From HTCC5015 sp051747425 (lineage in GTDB: Bacteria; Pseudomonadota; Gammaproteobacteria; HTCC5015), in NCBI GenBank assembly GCA_051747425.1, contig JBNJGD010000003.1, positions 1 to 64,000 on the forward strand: a DNA stretch of 64,000 nucleotides, given 5' to 3'. Under the pieces are notes generated by a model, which searched no databases, was not told where the DNA came from, and saw only the letters and a list, made by a program, of their open reading frames with translations. How positions within the stretch are numbered: position 1 is the stretch's first letter; every line of letters starts with the position of its first letter. Shown piece by piece: positions 16,914 to 25,944 of the stretch. The translations under genes were made by a program, and so were the position numbers.

Positions 16914-18215
16914 TTAGAAAAGAACGCTGGTGCCCAGGTAGGCCTTGCCGCTGTTGGATTGCGGATGGTAGCCGGCGTCAATGCGGATGTCGGTGCGCAC
17001 CAGCCAGCGCACTTTCCAGCGAAGACTGGCACCCAGGCTGTACTCCAGGTCCTTGAGTCGGTAGCTGTCCTTTGGGTAGACATTGCCGGTATCGATGAAC
17101 CCGCCCCAGCGCAGGGTGGGGATATTTTTCAAGGCGCTCAGGTACTGAAAGTTGACCTGCAGCATGTTGAAACCGTGGTCGCTGTTGTCCTCCAGGCCGC
17201 GAATGAAGCTGCTGCCGCCCAGGGAAAAGGTCTCGGCGCCAAAGGCGTTGCCCGAACTGTAGCCCATGACTACCTGGGTGTTCAGATTGTCCAGATAGTG
17301 CCAGTCCAGTGCTTTGTACTCGCGCCAGACGAGGCGCAGTTGTTCGTAGTTGAAGTCGGAGTTGGTGCCGGGGCGGGACAGGCTGGCGATGATTTGCGCC
17401 TGTCGGCCGGTGCGGCGGTACTCGCCAAAATGCACATCGGTCCACCCCAGCCCCAGCGAAAACTGGCCCAGCTGGCCACCTCGATGGTCGCCCGCGTCGC
17501 CGCGCAGCAATTCGAATTCCCGGTCTTTCCAGCGGAAACCGTAGTCGATGCTCAATCGTTCGTCCGAACGCCGGGGCGTCAGCCAGTGGCGCACCGCGAT
17601 GCTGCCGCCTTCGTCCAGGGTGTCGGCCTCGCCAATGACCTCGCCGCCCAGGTACAGCTTGCGCTCGGAATTCTCCCACTCGCCGGCCACAGCAAAGCCG
17701 TAGTCCAGGGCAACCAGTCGGGGCGCGCTGTATTCAATCGCGTGGGTATAGGTTTTGTTGCCGGCGCCCTCGTCCTGACGGCTGACTTCCGAGGTCAGGT
17801 CCAGAGTGTGGTTGAGGCCCCACAGGTGGTAGGCCTTGAGCTGGCCGCCTACGCTGATCTCACCGTCAGAGCTGCGTTCGATGCGGGGCAGGGGCAACCA
17901 GTAAAATTTTTCCTTGATAATGAAGGTGACATTCGTGCCCTGGGGCGTCTCCCGGAAATCCATTTTGACCGAGTGAAACAGTTCGGTGTCCATCAGCGCC
18001 TGGCGGGCTGCCCGCAGAATGTCTTCATCGCAGGGCGTACCGGCGTGCAGTGCGGTGACATCGATGAGGTAGGCGCGCTGACTGCGACTGGCGCCCTCAA
18101 AGCGAACCTCGCCGACGGTGCCCTGACACTCGCTGGGCGGTTCCCCGGTCTCCTCTGCCCGGGCGGTCAGTGCCCCGAGCAGGCAGCCAGCGAAAAGGAG
18201 CCACTTTATGCTCAT
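16914..18215 (-). CDS. Omp85/BamA-TamA-like outer membrane protein with one POTRA domain
   Basis: 433 residues. Signal peptide 1-19 (ends LTARA), then a single POTRA-like domain (about 30-110) with a Cys pair at about 29 and 59, and a C-terminal beta-barrel (about 125-433) ending in a phenylalanine. The barrel contains GGSSFIRGLEDN, which resembles the conserved loop-6 RGF region of surface-antigen barrels. Too short for BamA (five POTRAs) or TamA (three). Role in the outer membrane is not known. Start overlaps the upstream nudix gene by four bases (ATGA). Confidence 0.78.
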   Translation of the reverse strand: MSIKWLLFAGCLLGALTARAEETGEPPSECQGTVGEVRFEGASRSQRAYLIDVTALHAGTPCDEDILRAARQALMDTELFHSVKMDFRETPQGTNVTFIIKEKFYWLPLPRIERSSDGEISVGGQLKAYHLWGLNHTLDLTSEVSRQDEGAGNKTYTHAIEYSAPRLVALDYGFAVAGEWENSERKLYLGGEVIGEADTLDEGGSIAVRHWLTPRRSDERLSIDYGFRWKDREFELLRGDAGDHRGGQLGQFSLGLGWTDVHFGEYRRTGRQAQIIASLSRPGTNSDFNYEQLRLVWREYKALDWHYLDNLNTQVVMGYSSGNAFGAETFSLGGSSFIRGLEDNSDHGFNMLQVNFQYLSALKNIPTLRWGGFIDTGNVYPKDSYRLKDLEYSLGASLRWKVRWLVRTDIRIDAGYHPQSNSGKAYLGTSVLF

Positions 18216-18724
18216 GCCAGGCTCCCCGTCTCCAGGTTCAGCAGGGTTTCGTAGGCTCTCATGGTGGTGGGAGTGACCGCCCGTTCGCGGATAAAGGCAC
18301 CCACATCCTCGGGGGACAGGTAGCGCCAGTCGGCGATCTCGCTGGCCTGGGGCAGGATCTCGCCGTCCCACAGGCAGGCGTAGACATGGCCCCAGACCTG
18401 GCACAGATCGTTGTGGTAAAAGAACTCGCCATGGGGCGTCAGGGGTTGATCGCGAATGCCCAGCTCTTCCTTGAGCTCGCGCTCGGCGGTGGTGTCGGGG
18501 CTTTCGCCGTGGCCGACCACACCGCCCGCGGCCAGGTCCCAGTAATCCGGGTAGATGTCCTTGTCGGCGCTGCGGCGCTGGACACACAGCGAACCCAGCG
18601 GAGAGAGCACAAAGATATAGGCGGCGCGATGAATCAGGTTGTCGCGGCGGACCACTGCCCGGGGCGCGCTGCCCGCATCGCGATTGTCGGCATCGGCCAG
18701 TTGAACGCGCTCGTCGTCGCTCAA
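18212..18724 (-). CDS. NUDIX hydrolase (YfcD-like)
   Basis: 170 residues. The full Nudix box GX5EX7REXXEEXG is present from about residue 84 (G-G-V-V-G-H-G-E ... RELKEELGI). The flanking sequence HRAAYIFV and QRRSADKDIYPDYWDLAAGG resembles the YfcD/IDI-like group that acts on diphosphate substrates. Substrate unknown. Overlaps proS upstream and the barrel gene downstream by four bases each, forming a tight operon. Confidence 0.88.
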   Translation of the reverse strand: MSDDERVQLADADNRDAGSAPRAVVRRDNLIHRAAYIFVLSPLGSLCVQRRSADKDIYPDYWDLAAGGVVGHGESPDTTAERELKEELGIRDQPLTPHGEFFYHNDLCQVWGHVYACLWDGEILPQASEIADWRYLSPEDVGAFIRERAVTPTTMRAYETLLNLETGSLA

Positions 18725-20439
18725 GTCGGTGTCAGGCCGGAGAGGAACGCCTCGAGCTCGTCCAGGGGAATGTCCCGGTTTTGCTCGTCACAGCGTCCGC
18801 GGTATTCCAGCGACTCCTGGTCCAGTCCGCGATCGCCCACCACCAGCCGGTGGGGGATACCGACCAGCTCGATATCGGCAAATTTGACGCCGGGGCGCGC
18901 CTCGCGGTCGTCGAGAACGACATCGATGCCGAGCGCCTGGCAGCGGCGGTAGAGGTCCTCTGCGTAGTCGCGCACGCGCTCTGATTTGTGCTGGTTGAGC
19001 GGCACGATGGCGAGCTGGAACGGGGCGATGGCCTCGGGCCAGGTGATACCGCGATCGTCGTGATTCTGTTCAATCGCGGCGGCCACCACGCGAGTCACGC
19101 CAATGCCGTAACAGCCCATGGTCATGACCGCCTCGCGGCCGTTCTCGTCGAGCACTGTGGCGCCCATGGCCCGGGAGTACTTGTCGCCGAGCTGGAAGAT
19201 GTGGCCCACCTCGATGCCGCGGACGATCTCCACCGAACCGGCACCGTCGGGGCTGGGGTCGCCGGCGACGATATTGCGCAGGTCGGCCACTTCGGGCAGC
19301 GGCAGATCCCGCTCCCAGTGGATATTGAAGTGGTGGTAACCGTCCTCGTTGGCGCCGCTGGCAAAGCCGCCCAGGGCGACCACGGCGCGGTCGGCGATGA
19401 TCGGCAGGGACAGCTCGACGGGGCCCAGGGAGCCGGGGCCGGCGCCGACTTGCTGGCGGATGGCCTTTTCATCGGCCATGGCCAGCGGTGCCGCCACCCA
19501 GGGGTGTTTCTCCGCCTTGAGGTCGTTGAGTTCGTGATCGCCGCGGACCAGCAGAGCGATGTAGTCCTGCTCGCAGTCCTCGCTGGCCTCGACGATCAGG
19601 GTTTTGACCGTCTGCTCCGGGCTCATATCGAACTGCTGACACAGCTCGTCGATGGTTTTGGCCCCGGGCGTGGCCACGCGCTCCATGGCGGCGCCGGGTG
19701 CCGGGCGCTGGACCCCGGGCGCCAGACACTCGGCCAGTTCGACATTGGCGGCAAAGTCGCTGTCGGGGCAGAAGGCGATGGCGTCCTCGCCGCTGTCGGC
19801 GAGGACATGAAATTCGTGGGAGGCCTGGCCGCCAATGGCGCCGGTGTCGGCGTGGACGGCGCGGAACTGCAGGCCCAAACGCTCAAAGATATTGCTGTAG
19901 GCCCGGTACATGGCCTGGTAGGTCTGCTCCAGTGATTCGCCATCCAAGTGGAAGGAGTAGGCGTCCTTCATGACAAATTCCCGCGAGCGCATCACACCGA
20001 AGCGGGGACGAATTTCGTCGCGGAATTTGAGCTGAATTTGATAGAAATTGACCGGCAGCTGCTTGTAGCTCTTGAGCTCCTTGCGCGCCAGGTCGGTGAT
20101 GACTTCCTCGTGGGTCGGGCCGTAGCAGAATTCGCGTTCGTGGCGATCGCTGAAACGCAGCAGTTCGGGGCCGTACTGCTCAAGGCGCCCCGACTCCTGC
20201 CACAGTTCGGTGGGTTGAATCGTCGGCATCAGCAACTCGACACCGCCGGCGGCGTTCATCTCCTCGCGAACCACGGCCTCCACTTTCTTCAGTACGCGCA
20301 GACCCAGCGGCATCCAGGTGTAGAGCCCCGACGCCAGGCGCCGGATCAAACCGGCTCTCAGCATTAACTGGTGGCTGACAATTTCGGCGTCGCTGGGTGT
20401 CTCTTTAAGCGTCGAAAGGGGAAACTGGCTGAGGCGCAT
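18721..20439 (-). CDS. proS: Prolyl-tRNA synthetase (bacterial type with editing domain)
   Basis: 572 residues, the standard length of prokaryote-type ProRS. Class II catalytic domain with motif 2 (RDEIRPRFGVMRSREFVMKD), a YbaK-like editing insertion (about 225-400) that clears mischarged Ala-tRNA, and the C-terminal anticodon-binding domain (about 470-572). First gene of the proS-nudix-Omp85 operon. Confidence 0.97.
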   Translation of the reverse strand: MRLSQFPLSTLKETPSDAEIVSHQLMLRAGLIRRLASGLYTWMPLGLRVLKKVEAVVREEMNAAGGVELLMPTIQPTELWQESGRLEQYGPELLRFSDRHEREFCYGPTHEEVITDLARKELKSYKQLPVNFYQIQLKFRDEIRPRFGVMRSREFVMKDAYSFHLDGESLEQTYQAMYRAYSNIFERLGLQFRAVHADTGAIGGQASHEFHVLADSGEDAIAFCPDSDFAANVELAECLAPGVQRPAPGAAMERVATPGAKTIDELCQQFDMSPEQTVKTLIVEASEDCEQDYIALLVRGDHELNDLKAEKHPWVAAPLAMADEKAIRQQVGAGPGSLGPVELSLPIIADRAVVALGGFASGANEDGYHHFNIHWERDLPLPEVADLRNIVAGDPSPDGAGSVEIVRGIEVGHIFQLGDKYSRAMGATVLDENGREAVMTMGCYGIGVTRVVAAAIEQNHDDRGITWPEAIAPFQLAIVPLNQHKSERVRDYAEDLYRRCQALGIDVVLDDREARPGVKFADIELVGIPHRLVVGDRGLDQESLEYRGRCDEQNRDIPLDELEAFLSGLTPT

Positions 20440-20494
20440 GGGTCTCTCTTGCTGGGTATTGGCGAAAACGGTGGGACATTCTAAAGCAATGCCC

Positions 20495-20956
20495 CTAGTT
20501 GCCGCATTCTTTTTTCACCAATTCCCGAGCCTTGTCCAGTCGCTCCTGGCGGACGCTGTCATCCAGCACGACATACTCGCCGTCTTCGTTAACTTCTCTC
20601 AATCGGGCGTTGTTCTCCAGCTGTCTCAGCCAGGTTTTGGCCTTTTTGCAACGGTCTGCCTGCTCTTTTGCGGCTTTGCGGCTTTCCTTCTGCTCTTCCT
20701 CGGCTTTCTGCTCGGCTTCGATGTCTTCCTGAAGATTTTTGCGCATTTTTTCAAAGCGCTCGGCAGCCTTTTCCGGCGATTCGGAGGGCGGCGGTGGCGG
20801 GGCGACGCTGCCCTGTTCCCGCGCGTATTCCGGGGGTGGTGTCTGGGTGTAGTGAGTCTGACCCTCATCGTCGACCCATTTGTACATCTTGGCCCAAGCC
20901 GTATTGGCACTAAGGGCCATTGCCAGGGCGGTGAAAAATATCAGTAGGGGTTTCAT
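20495..20956 (-). CDS. DUF4124 exported protein
   Basis: 153 residues. Signal peptide (about 1-22), then the short DUF4124 motif MYKWVDDEGQTHYTQTPP. The rest is a lysine/glutamate-rich, probably coiled-coil segment (about 60-115) with two cysteines (near 101 and 150). Function unknown. Adjacent to a second DUF4124 gene on the same strand (8-base gap), suggesting a duplicated pair. Confidence 0.75.
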   Translation of the reverse strand: MKPLLIFFTALAMALSANTAWAKMYKWVDDEGQTHYTQTPPPEYAREQGSVAPPPPPSESPEKAAERFEKMRKNLQEDIEAEQKAEEEQKESRKAAKEQADRCKKAKTWLRQLENNARLREVNEDGEYVVLDDSVRQERLDKARELVKKECGN

Positions 20957-20964
20957 CGTCTCTC

Positions 20965-21417
20965 CTAGCGGCAGTAGCGCCGAATGTCTTTTTCCAGTTT
21001 GGCGATGATGTCGGCTCGCTCGTCGTCTTCGACATAATCGCGGCCGCCATCGGATTTGGTGGTAAATACCGGCGTTTTCTGCCGGTAGATGCCAATGCGC
21101 TGTTTGGCCCGTTCACAGAGTTGTTGGTTGCGTTGGGCCTGCTGGCTTTCCTGTTGCTTCTTTTCCTGTTCCTGTTTTTCCCGGTAAGAGCGGCGGGAGT
21201 CGGCCTCCTGTGCCATGGACTTCATACGGCGACGCTGGTCGCTGGTGTCGATGACATTGGCTCCGCCGGTGTCGATCTTCTCCGTGACTGCGCCCTCGGG
21301 GGGCTTCTCGCCGTAGTGTACCTGGCCGTTCTCATCCACCCACTTTTGCATATCGGAAGCGCCGCCGAGGGCGGTGAACAGAAGGAGTGAAATCAGACAG
21401 TATTTGAGTTTCATCAT
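20965..21417 (-). CDS. DUF4124 exported protein (paralog of the neighbour)
   Basis: 150 residues. Signal peptide (about 1-20), the DUF4124 stretch MQKWVDENGQVHYGEKPP, and a charged helical segment rich in Gln/Glu (about 70-100) with a Cys before the C-terminal basic region. Same layout as the following gene, implying tandem duplication. Divergent from the AI-2E transporter gene. Confidence 0.75.
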   Translation of the reverse strand: MMKLKYCLISLLLFTALGGASDMQKWVDENGQVHYGEKPPEGAVTEKIDTGGANVIDTSDQRRRMKSMAQEADSRRSYREKQEQEKKQQESQQAQRNQQLCERAKQRIGIYRQKTPVFTTKSDGGRDYVEDDERADIIAKLEKDIRRYCR

Positions 21418-21487
21418 GCTCTTCCATGTGGTGTCGATCTAGCATAGCGGATAAGATGGGAAGCCGAAAGGGAGGCCCGACAGTGCT

Positions 21488-22573
21488 GTGATTGAGTTTA
21501 TTCGCCAGTGGTACCAACGACATTTTTCCGACCCCCGTGTGATCAGCCTGGCGCTGATTCTGATTGGCGGGTTGCTGCTGGTATTGCTGGTGGGCGACAT
21601 CATGGCGCCGATTCTGGCGGCCGTGGTACTGACCTACTTGCTCGAGGGCCTCGTCCTCAAAATGCAGGCTGTGCGCGTGCCGCGCCTGGTGGCCGTCACC
21701 GTGGTTTTGCTGTTTTCCCTGGGCTTGACCCTGTTCCTGCTGTTCGGCCTGGTGCCCCTGCTGTCCAACCAGGTGGCCGAGCTGTTTCGCGAACTGCCCC
21801 ACATGGTGGCCCGGGCCCAGACCTATCTGCTGACCCTGCCGGCCAAATACCCGGAGCTGTTCAGCGAGCAGCAGGTGAGCGATCTGATCAACTCCCTGCG
21901 CGGCGAGATCGGCAACCTGGGCCAGAGTTTTGTGACCTTCTCCATCGCCTCGGCGGGCAACCTGATCACCCTGCTGATTTACATTGTGCTCGTCCCGATC
22001 CTGATGTTCTTTATGCTCAAGGACAAGGCGATCATCCTGGGCTGGTTGAGCGGCTTCGCCCCCAGCAACAACGATTTGATCAAGGAAGTCTGGCACGAAG
22101 TCGATATGAAGATCGGCAACTATGTGCGCGGTAAATTCATCGAGATCGGCATTATCTGGGTGGTGACCTACGCCACCTTTTCCTTTATGGGCCTCAACTA
22201 CGCCCTGCTGCTGAGCGCCCTGGTGGGTGTCTCGGTGATCGTGCCCTACATCGGCGCCATTGCCGTGACCGTGCCGATTGCCCTGATTGCCTTTTTCCAG
22301 TGGGGCTTTAGTGCCCAGTTTCTGTATTTGCTGATTGCCTATCAGGTCATTCAGGTGATCGACGGCAATGTGCTGGTGCCCATCCTGTTTTCCGAGGTGG
22401 TCAAGCTGCACCCGGTGGCCATCATCACCGCCGTGGTGTTCTTCGGCGGCGTCTGGGGCGCCTGGGGCGTGTTCTTTGCCATTCCCCTGGCCACCCTGGT
22501 GCAGGCGGTGATCAAGGCCTGGCCCCGGCTGGATGAGCTGGAGCCCAAGGCCAACGATCCGTCAGCGGCCTAA
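21488..22573 (+). CDS. AI-2E family transporter (PerM-like)
   Basis: 361 residues, GTG start with GGGAGG about 12 bases upstream. Around eight hydrophobic segments, with two at the N-terminus (about 18-65), a soluble stretch (about 90-150), and the conserved C-terminal block containing the VPYIGA motif. Family members include the E. coli AI-2 exporter and permease PerM, and some act as ion antiporters; the substrate cannot be assigned. Its last bases overlap the convergent phoH-like gene. Confidence 0.85.
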   Translation: MIEFIRQWYQRHFSDPRVISLALILIGGLLLVLLVGDIMAPILAAVVLTYLLEGLVLKMQAVRVPRLVAVTVVLLFSLGLTLFLLFGLVPLLSNQVAELFRELPHMVARAQTYLLTLPAKYPELFSEQQVSDLINSLRGEIGNLGQSFVTFSIASAGNLITLLIYIVLVPILMFFMLKDKAIILGWLSGFAPSNNDLIKEVWHEVDMKIGNYVRGKFIEIGIIWVVTYATFSFMGLNYALLLSALVGVSVIVPYIGAIAVTVPIALIAFFQWGFSAQFLYLLIAYQVIQVIDGNVLVPILFSEVVKLHPVAIITAVVFFGGVWGAWGVFFAIPLATLVQAVIKAWPRLDELEPKANDPSAA

Positions 22574-23973
22574 AGCGCCTCGGCGGCGAAGTCCGCCAGT
22601 CGCGAGCGCTCGCCCACGGTCAATGTGATGTGTCCGCTGTGCGCCCAGCGCTTGAAGCGGTCTACCGCGTAGGTCAGCCCCGAGGTCGTTCCGGTGAGAT
22701 AGGGCGTGTCGATCTGGGCCACATTGCCCAGGCACACCACCTTGGTACCGGGGCCGGCGCGGGTGACCAGGGTCTTGATCTGTTTGGGTGTCAGGTTCTG
22801 GGCCTCGTCGATGATCAGGAATTTGTTGAGAAAGGTGCGCCCGCGCATGAAGTTGAGCGAGCGGATCTTGATGCGGTTTTTGACCAGTTCGCTGGTCACC
22901 TGCCTTTCCCAGTCGTTCTGGTGGTCGCTCTGGGTGAGTACTTCCAGATTGTCCATCAGGGCGCCCATCCAGGGGGTCATCTTCTCTTCCTCGGTGCCGG
23001 GTAAAAAACCGATGTCCTCGCCCACCGAGACAGTGGCCCGGGTCATGATGATCTCCCGGTAACGGTTGAGATCCAGTGTCTGGGTCAGGGCCGCCGCCAG
23101 GGTCATCAGGGTTTTGCCCGTGCCCGCCATGCCCATGATGGTGACAAAGTCCACCTCCGGGTCCATCAACAGATTAAAGCCGAAGTTCTGCCCCAGGTTG
23201 CGCGCGGTCACACCCCACACGCAGTGGTTCTCCTGGCTGTAGTCCCGGGCGTATTCGATCATGGCCTCGTCGCCGTTGACCTCGCGGACGATGGCCTTGA
23301 AGTCGCTGTCGTCGTCCAGGTGCAGGCACAGGTTGGGATACCAGTGGCGGACATCCTCGCCCTTGACCCGGTAGTAGGTGGCGCCGTCCTCGTTCCAGGA
23401 TTCCATCTCGCGGCTGTGGCTTTCCCAGAAGTCGCCAGCCAGTGTCTCGACGCCGTTGTGCAGCAGGTCGAGATCGTCCAAGGCCTGGTCGGTGGTGTAG
23501 TCCTCCGAGCGCAGGCCCAGCACCTTGGCCTTGATGCGCAGGTTGGTGTCCTTGGACACCAGCACCACCTGATCCTCGCCGCGCTGCTCGGCCATGAACA
23601 GCGCCGATGACAGGATCTTGTTGTCGGCGATGTCGTAGGGCAGGCCCTCGGGCAGGTTGGGTTGGTGATCGTGGGTCTGAAAGAAGAGCTTGCCGCTGAG
23701 GGCCTCGCCCTCCAAACGCACCGGGGCGATGCCGGCCAGCTCGATGCCATCGTCGATGGCGGCATCGCCCTGGCTGCGGATCAGGTCGTCGAAGAAGCGG
23801 CTGGCCTGGCGCGCGTTGCGCGACACTTCGGAATGCCCCTTCTTGCTGGCGTCGAGCTCCTCGAGCACCATCATGGGTATGTAGATGTCGTGCTCTTCAA
23901 AGCGGAACAGGGCGGTGGGGTCGTGGATGAGGACGGAGGAGTCGAGTACAAACAGCTTTTTTTGTCGGACCAT
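22570..23973 (-). CDS. PIN-PhoH fusion ATPase/ribonuclease
   Basis: 467 residues. An N-terminal PIN nuclease domain (about 1-140; starts MVRQKKLFVLDSSVLIHDP with the acidic D11) is joined to a PhoH ATPase domain with Walker A GMAGTGKT at 281-288 and Walker B LIIDEAQN. This is the PhoH2 architecture, shown in mycobacteria to couple RNA unwinding and cleavage. Start at 23973 taken because MVRQKK opens the PIN domain; an open frame upstream holds no domain. No phosphate-regulation site was seen. Confidence 0.9.
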   Translation of the reverse strand: MVRQKKLFVLDSSVLIHDPTALFRFEEHDIYIPMMVLEELDASKKGHSEVSRNARQASRFFDDLIRSQGDAAIDDGIELAGIAPVRLEGEALSGKLFFQTHDHQPNLPEGLPYDIADNKILSSALFMAEQRGEDQVVLVSKDTNLRIKAKVLGLRSEDYTTDQALDDLDLLHNGVETLAGDFWESHSREMESWNEDGATYYRVKGEDVRHWYPNLCLHLDDDSDFKAIVREVNGDEAMIEYARDYSQENHCVWGVTARNLGQNFGFNLLMDPEVDFVTIMGMAGTGKTLMTLAAALTQTLDLNRYREIIMTRATVSVGEDIGFLPGTEEEKMTPWMGALMDNLEVLTQSDHQNDWERQVTSELVKNRIKIRSLNFMRGRTFLNKFLIIDEAQNLTPKQIKTLVTRAGPGTKVVCLGNVAQIDTPYLTGTTSGLTYAVDRFKRWAHSGHITLTVGERSRLADFAAEAL

Positions 23974-24010
23974 GATGGCCTCCCCGGTAGTGCGCCCCGC
24001 TGTCGGGGCC

Positions 24011-24038
24011 AAAAAAAAGGGGCTCGTTTGAGCCCCTT
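24011..24038 (-). terminator. Rho-independent terminator after bcp
   Basis: AAGGGGCTC/GAGCCCCTT stem with short loop, followed on the minus strand by eight T residues; begins four bases after the bcp stop. Confidence 0.88.
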
Positions 24039-24041
24039 GCT

Positions 24042-24506
24042 TTACAGTGCCTTGGCGGCCTCGAGGACTTCCTCGACATGGCCTTTTACCTTGACCTTGC
24101 GCCACTCTTTTCGCAGTACGCCCTCGGTGTCGATCAGGAAAGTACTGCGTTCAATGCCCTCGAACTCCTTGCCGTACATCTTCTTGAGTTTGATCACATC
24201 GAAGGCGCGGCAGAGGGTTTCGTCTTCATCCGAGAGCAGGTCGAAGTTGAAGTCCTGCTTGGCGATAAAATTGTCGTGGCGGCGGACGCTGTCCTTGGAC
24301 GCGCCCAGGATCACAGTATTGCAGGCCTCGAAATCCGACTTGTGGTCGCGGAAGTCCTGGCCCTCGGTGGTGCAACCGGGGGTGCTGTCCTTGGGGTAGA
24401 AGTAAAGAACCAGGTTCTTGCCCCGGTAATCGCTGAGGGCAATCTCTTTGCCGCCGGAGGCGGGCAGGGTGATGTCGGGGATGGTTTGACCAACCTCAAT
24501 GCTCAT
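24042..24506 (-). CDS. bcp: Thioredoxin-dependent peroxiredoxin Bcp (PrxQ)
   Basis: 154 residues. Reduces hydroperoxides. The peroxidatic motif is T42-P-G-C45; the resolving cysteine often found five residues later is absent (residue 50 is Gln). Other cysteines at about 62 and 98 could serve instead. Divergent from dapA across a 297-base gap; the gcvR-like gene often next to bcp in related genomes is not here. Confidence 0.93.
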   Translation of the reverse strand: MSIEVGQTIPDITLPASGGKEIALSDYRGKNLVLYFYPKDSTPGCTTEGQDFRDHKSDFEACNTVILGASKDSVRRHDNFIAKQDFNFDLLSDEDETLCRAFDVIKLKKMYGKEFEGIERSTFLIDTEGVLRKEWRKVKVKGHVEEVLEAAKAL

Positions 24507-24803
24507 GGGGTACTCCTGAGTAAGGTGTGCTGAGAGTCATATTGAAGGGTGTCGCTGACAGGCAAGCGAGAGAACCGCTTGTCTTTGGCCGACTGGCAAT
24601 GCTTCGGCGCTTTTCTGGCGGGGTTGCCATCAGATTGGTTTCAATCTCGTTTCCAGCAAACACGCTTTGAGTGTTACACGAGCGCCGGGGGAGTGCAAAC
24701 GGCTTTTCCCGGGGGCAGAAAGGGCGCCGTTTGCTTGATATGACGGGCACCGGCGATTTATCATCGCCCGACGGGGACACTCTCAACGATACCGGGATTA
24801 CTT
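24507..24803. other. Intergenic region bcp / dapA
   Basis: 297 bases holding the divergent promoters. A 64-codon open frame on the plus strand (24549-24743) has no recognisable features. Apart from the dapA promoter I see nothing conserved. Confidence 0.6.
24735..24764 (+). promoter_or_regulatory. Sigma70 promoter of dapA
   Basis: TTGATA at 24735-24740, an 18-base spacer and TATCAT at 24759-24764, about 40 bases before the start codon. Confidence 0.55.
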
Positions 24804-25682
24804 ATGTTTCAAGGCAGTATGGTCGCATTGGTCACGCCAATGCACAGTGATGGCGCCATCGATTACGGCACGCTGGAAAAGCTGGTCAAGTTCCATATAG
24901 ACAACGGCACCGATGCCATTGTCTCCATGGGCACCACCGGCGAGTCGGCCACGGTGGGTTTTGAGGAACACGCCGAAGTCGTTCGCCAGACCGTGGCTTT
25001 CGCCGATGGCAAAGTACCGGTGATTGCCGGCACCGGCGCCAACGCCACCTCCGAGGCCATGCACCTCACCAAATCGGCCAAGGCCGCCGGTGCCGACGCC
25101 TGCCTGCTGGTTACCCCCTACTACAACAAGCCCAGCCAGGAGGGCCTGTATCAGCACTTCAAGAAGATCGCCACGGAAGTGGACATTCCGCAGCTGCTCT
25201 ACAATGTGCCCGGCCGCACCGCCATCGACATGTTGCCCGACACCGTCGAGCGCCTGGCCGACATCGACAACATCGTGGGCATCAAGGAAGCCACCGGCGA
25301 CCTCGCCCGGGCCCGGGAACTGCTCGACCGCGTGGGTGACCGCATGGTATTGATCACCGGTGACGACGCCACTGCCATGGAGTTCATGCTCCTCGGCGGC
25401 AAGGGCGATATCTCGGTCACCGCCAATGTCGCCCCGGCCCAGATGCACGCCATGTGCGAAGCGGCCATCAACGGCGACCGCGCCAGGGCCCAGGAACTGG
25501 ACGCCCCCTTGCGTGGTCTGCACTCCACGCTGTTTCTGGAAGCCAACCCCATTCCCGTGAAGTGGGCGCTGGCGGAAATGGGAATGATCGGCCCGGCTCT
25601 GCGCCTGCCGATGACCGAGCTGAACGAGACTTACCACGAAGAAGTGCGCGAAGCCCTGCGCGCCGCCGGAGTACTTTCATGA
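24804..25682 (+). CDS. dapA: 4-hydroxy-tetrahydrodipicolinate synthase
   Basis: 292 residues. Condenses pyruvate and aspartate semialdehyde in lysine/diaminopimelate synthesis. Catalytic Tyr133 (LLYNVPGRT), Arg138 and Schiff-base Lys161 (GIKEATGD) align exactly with the E. coli numbering, as does the GTTGES pyruvate-binding loop at 43-48. Overlaps the following lipoprotein gene by four bases. Confidence 0.97.
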   Translation: MFQGSMVALVTPMHSDGAIDYGTLEKLVKFHIDNGTDAIVSMGTTGESATVGFEEHAEVVRQTVAFADGKVPVIAGTGANATSEAMHLTKSAKAAGADACLLVTPYYNKPSQEGLYQHFKKIATEVDIPQLLYNVPGRTAIDMLPDTVERLADIDNIVGIKEATGDLARARELLDRVGDRMVLITGDDATAMEFMLLGGKGDISVTANVAPAQMHAMCEAAINGDRARAQELDAPLRGLHSTLFLEANPIPVKWALAEMGMIGPALRLPMTELNETYHEEVREALRAAGVLS

Positions 25683-25939
25683 ACCTGACTCGACTGGCCC
25701 TGTGCCTCACCGCCGCCGTACTGCTCACCGCCTGCGGCGGCAAACACAGCGCCAAAAACCCGCCGCCCTACTACCAGGCCGAGCCCGGCCAGACGGTGGT
25801 CGACCCGCAAAGCGAAGCCGGCAGCAATGCCCTGGTCATCCCCAAGGCCAACCAGCCCCTGGGCGAATACAACCCCAAACTCAAAGAACCCCCGGTCATC
25901 GTCGAAGTCCCCGAACAAATCGAAGAAGACGAAGACTGA
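25679..25939 (+). CDS. Short lipoprotein after dapA, possibly a truncated BamC/NlpB
   Basis: 86 residues. Signal peptide ending in lipobox LTAC (Cys19), then a flexible Pro/Glu/Gln-rich chain with no globular domain. The position, overlapping dapA by four bases, is that of bamC (nlpB, dapX) in gammaproteobacteria. The stretch YYQAEPGQ ... LVIPKANQPLGEY loosely resembles the extended N-terminal lasso of BamC, which contacts BamD, but the two helix-grip domains are missing (BamC is about 340 residues). No remnant of them is visible downstream, where REP-like repeats begin. It could also be an unrelated small lipoprotein. Confidence 0.7.
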   Translation: MNLTRLALCLTAAVLLTACGGKHSAKNPPPYYQAEPGQTVVDPQSEAGSNALVIPKANQPLGEYNPKLKEPPVIVEVPEQIEEDED

Positions 25940-25944
25940 ACCAT

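Noticed and set aside
15323..17083. 586-codon open frame antisense to the GspE-like gene
   Set aside because: Low-complexity His/Gly/Gln-rich product, fully antisense to a clear gene; a by-product of GC-rich codon use.
24496..24786. 96-codon minus-strand frame upstream of bcp
   Set aside because: Overlaps the bcp start and the dapA promoter and has no family features.
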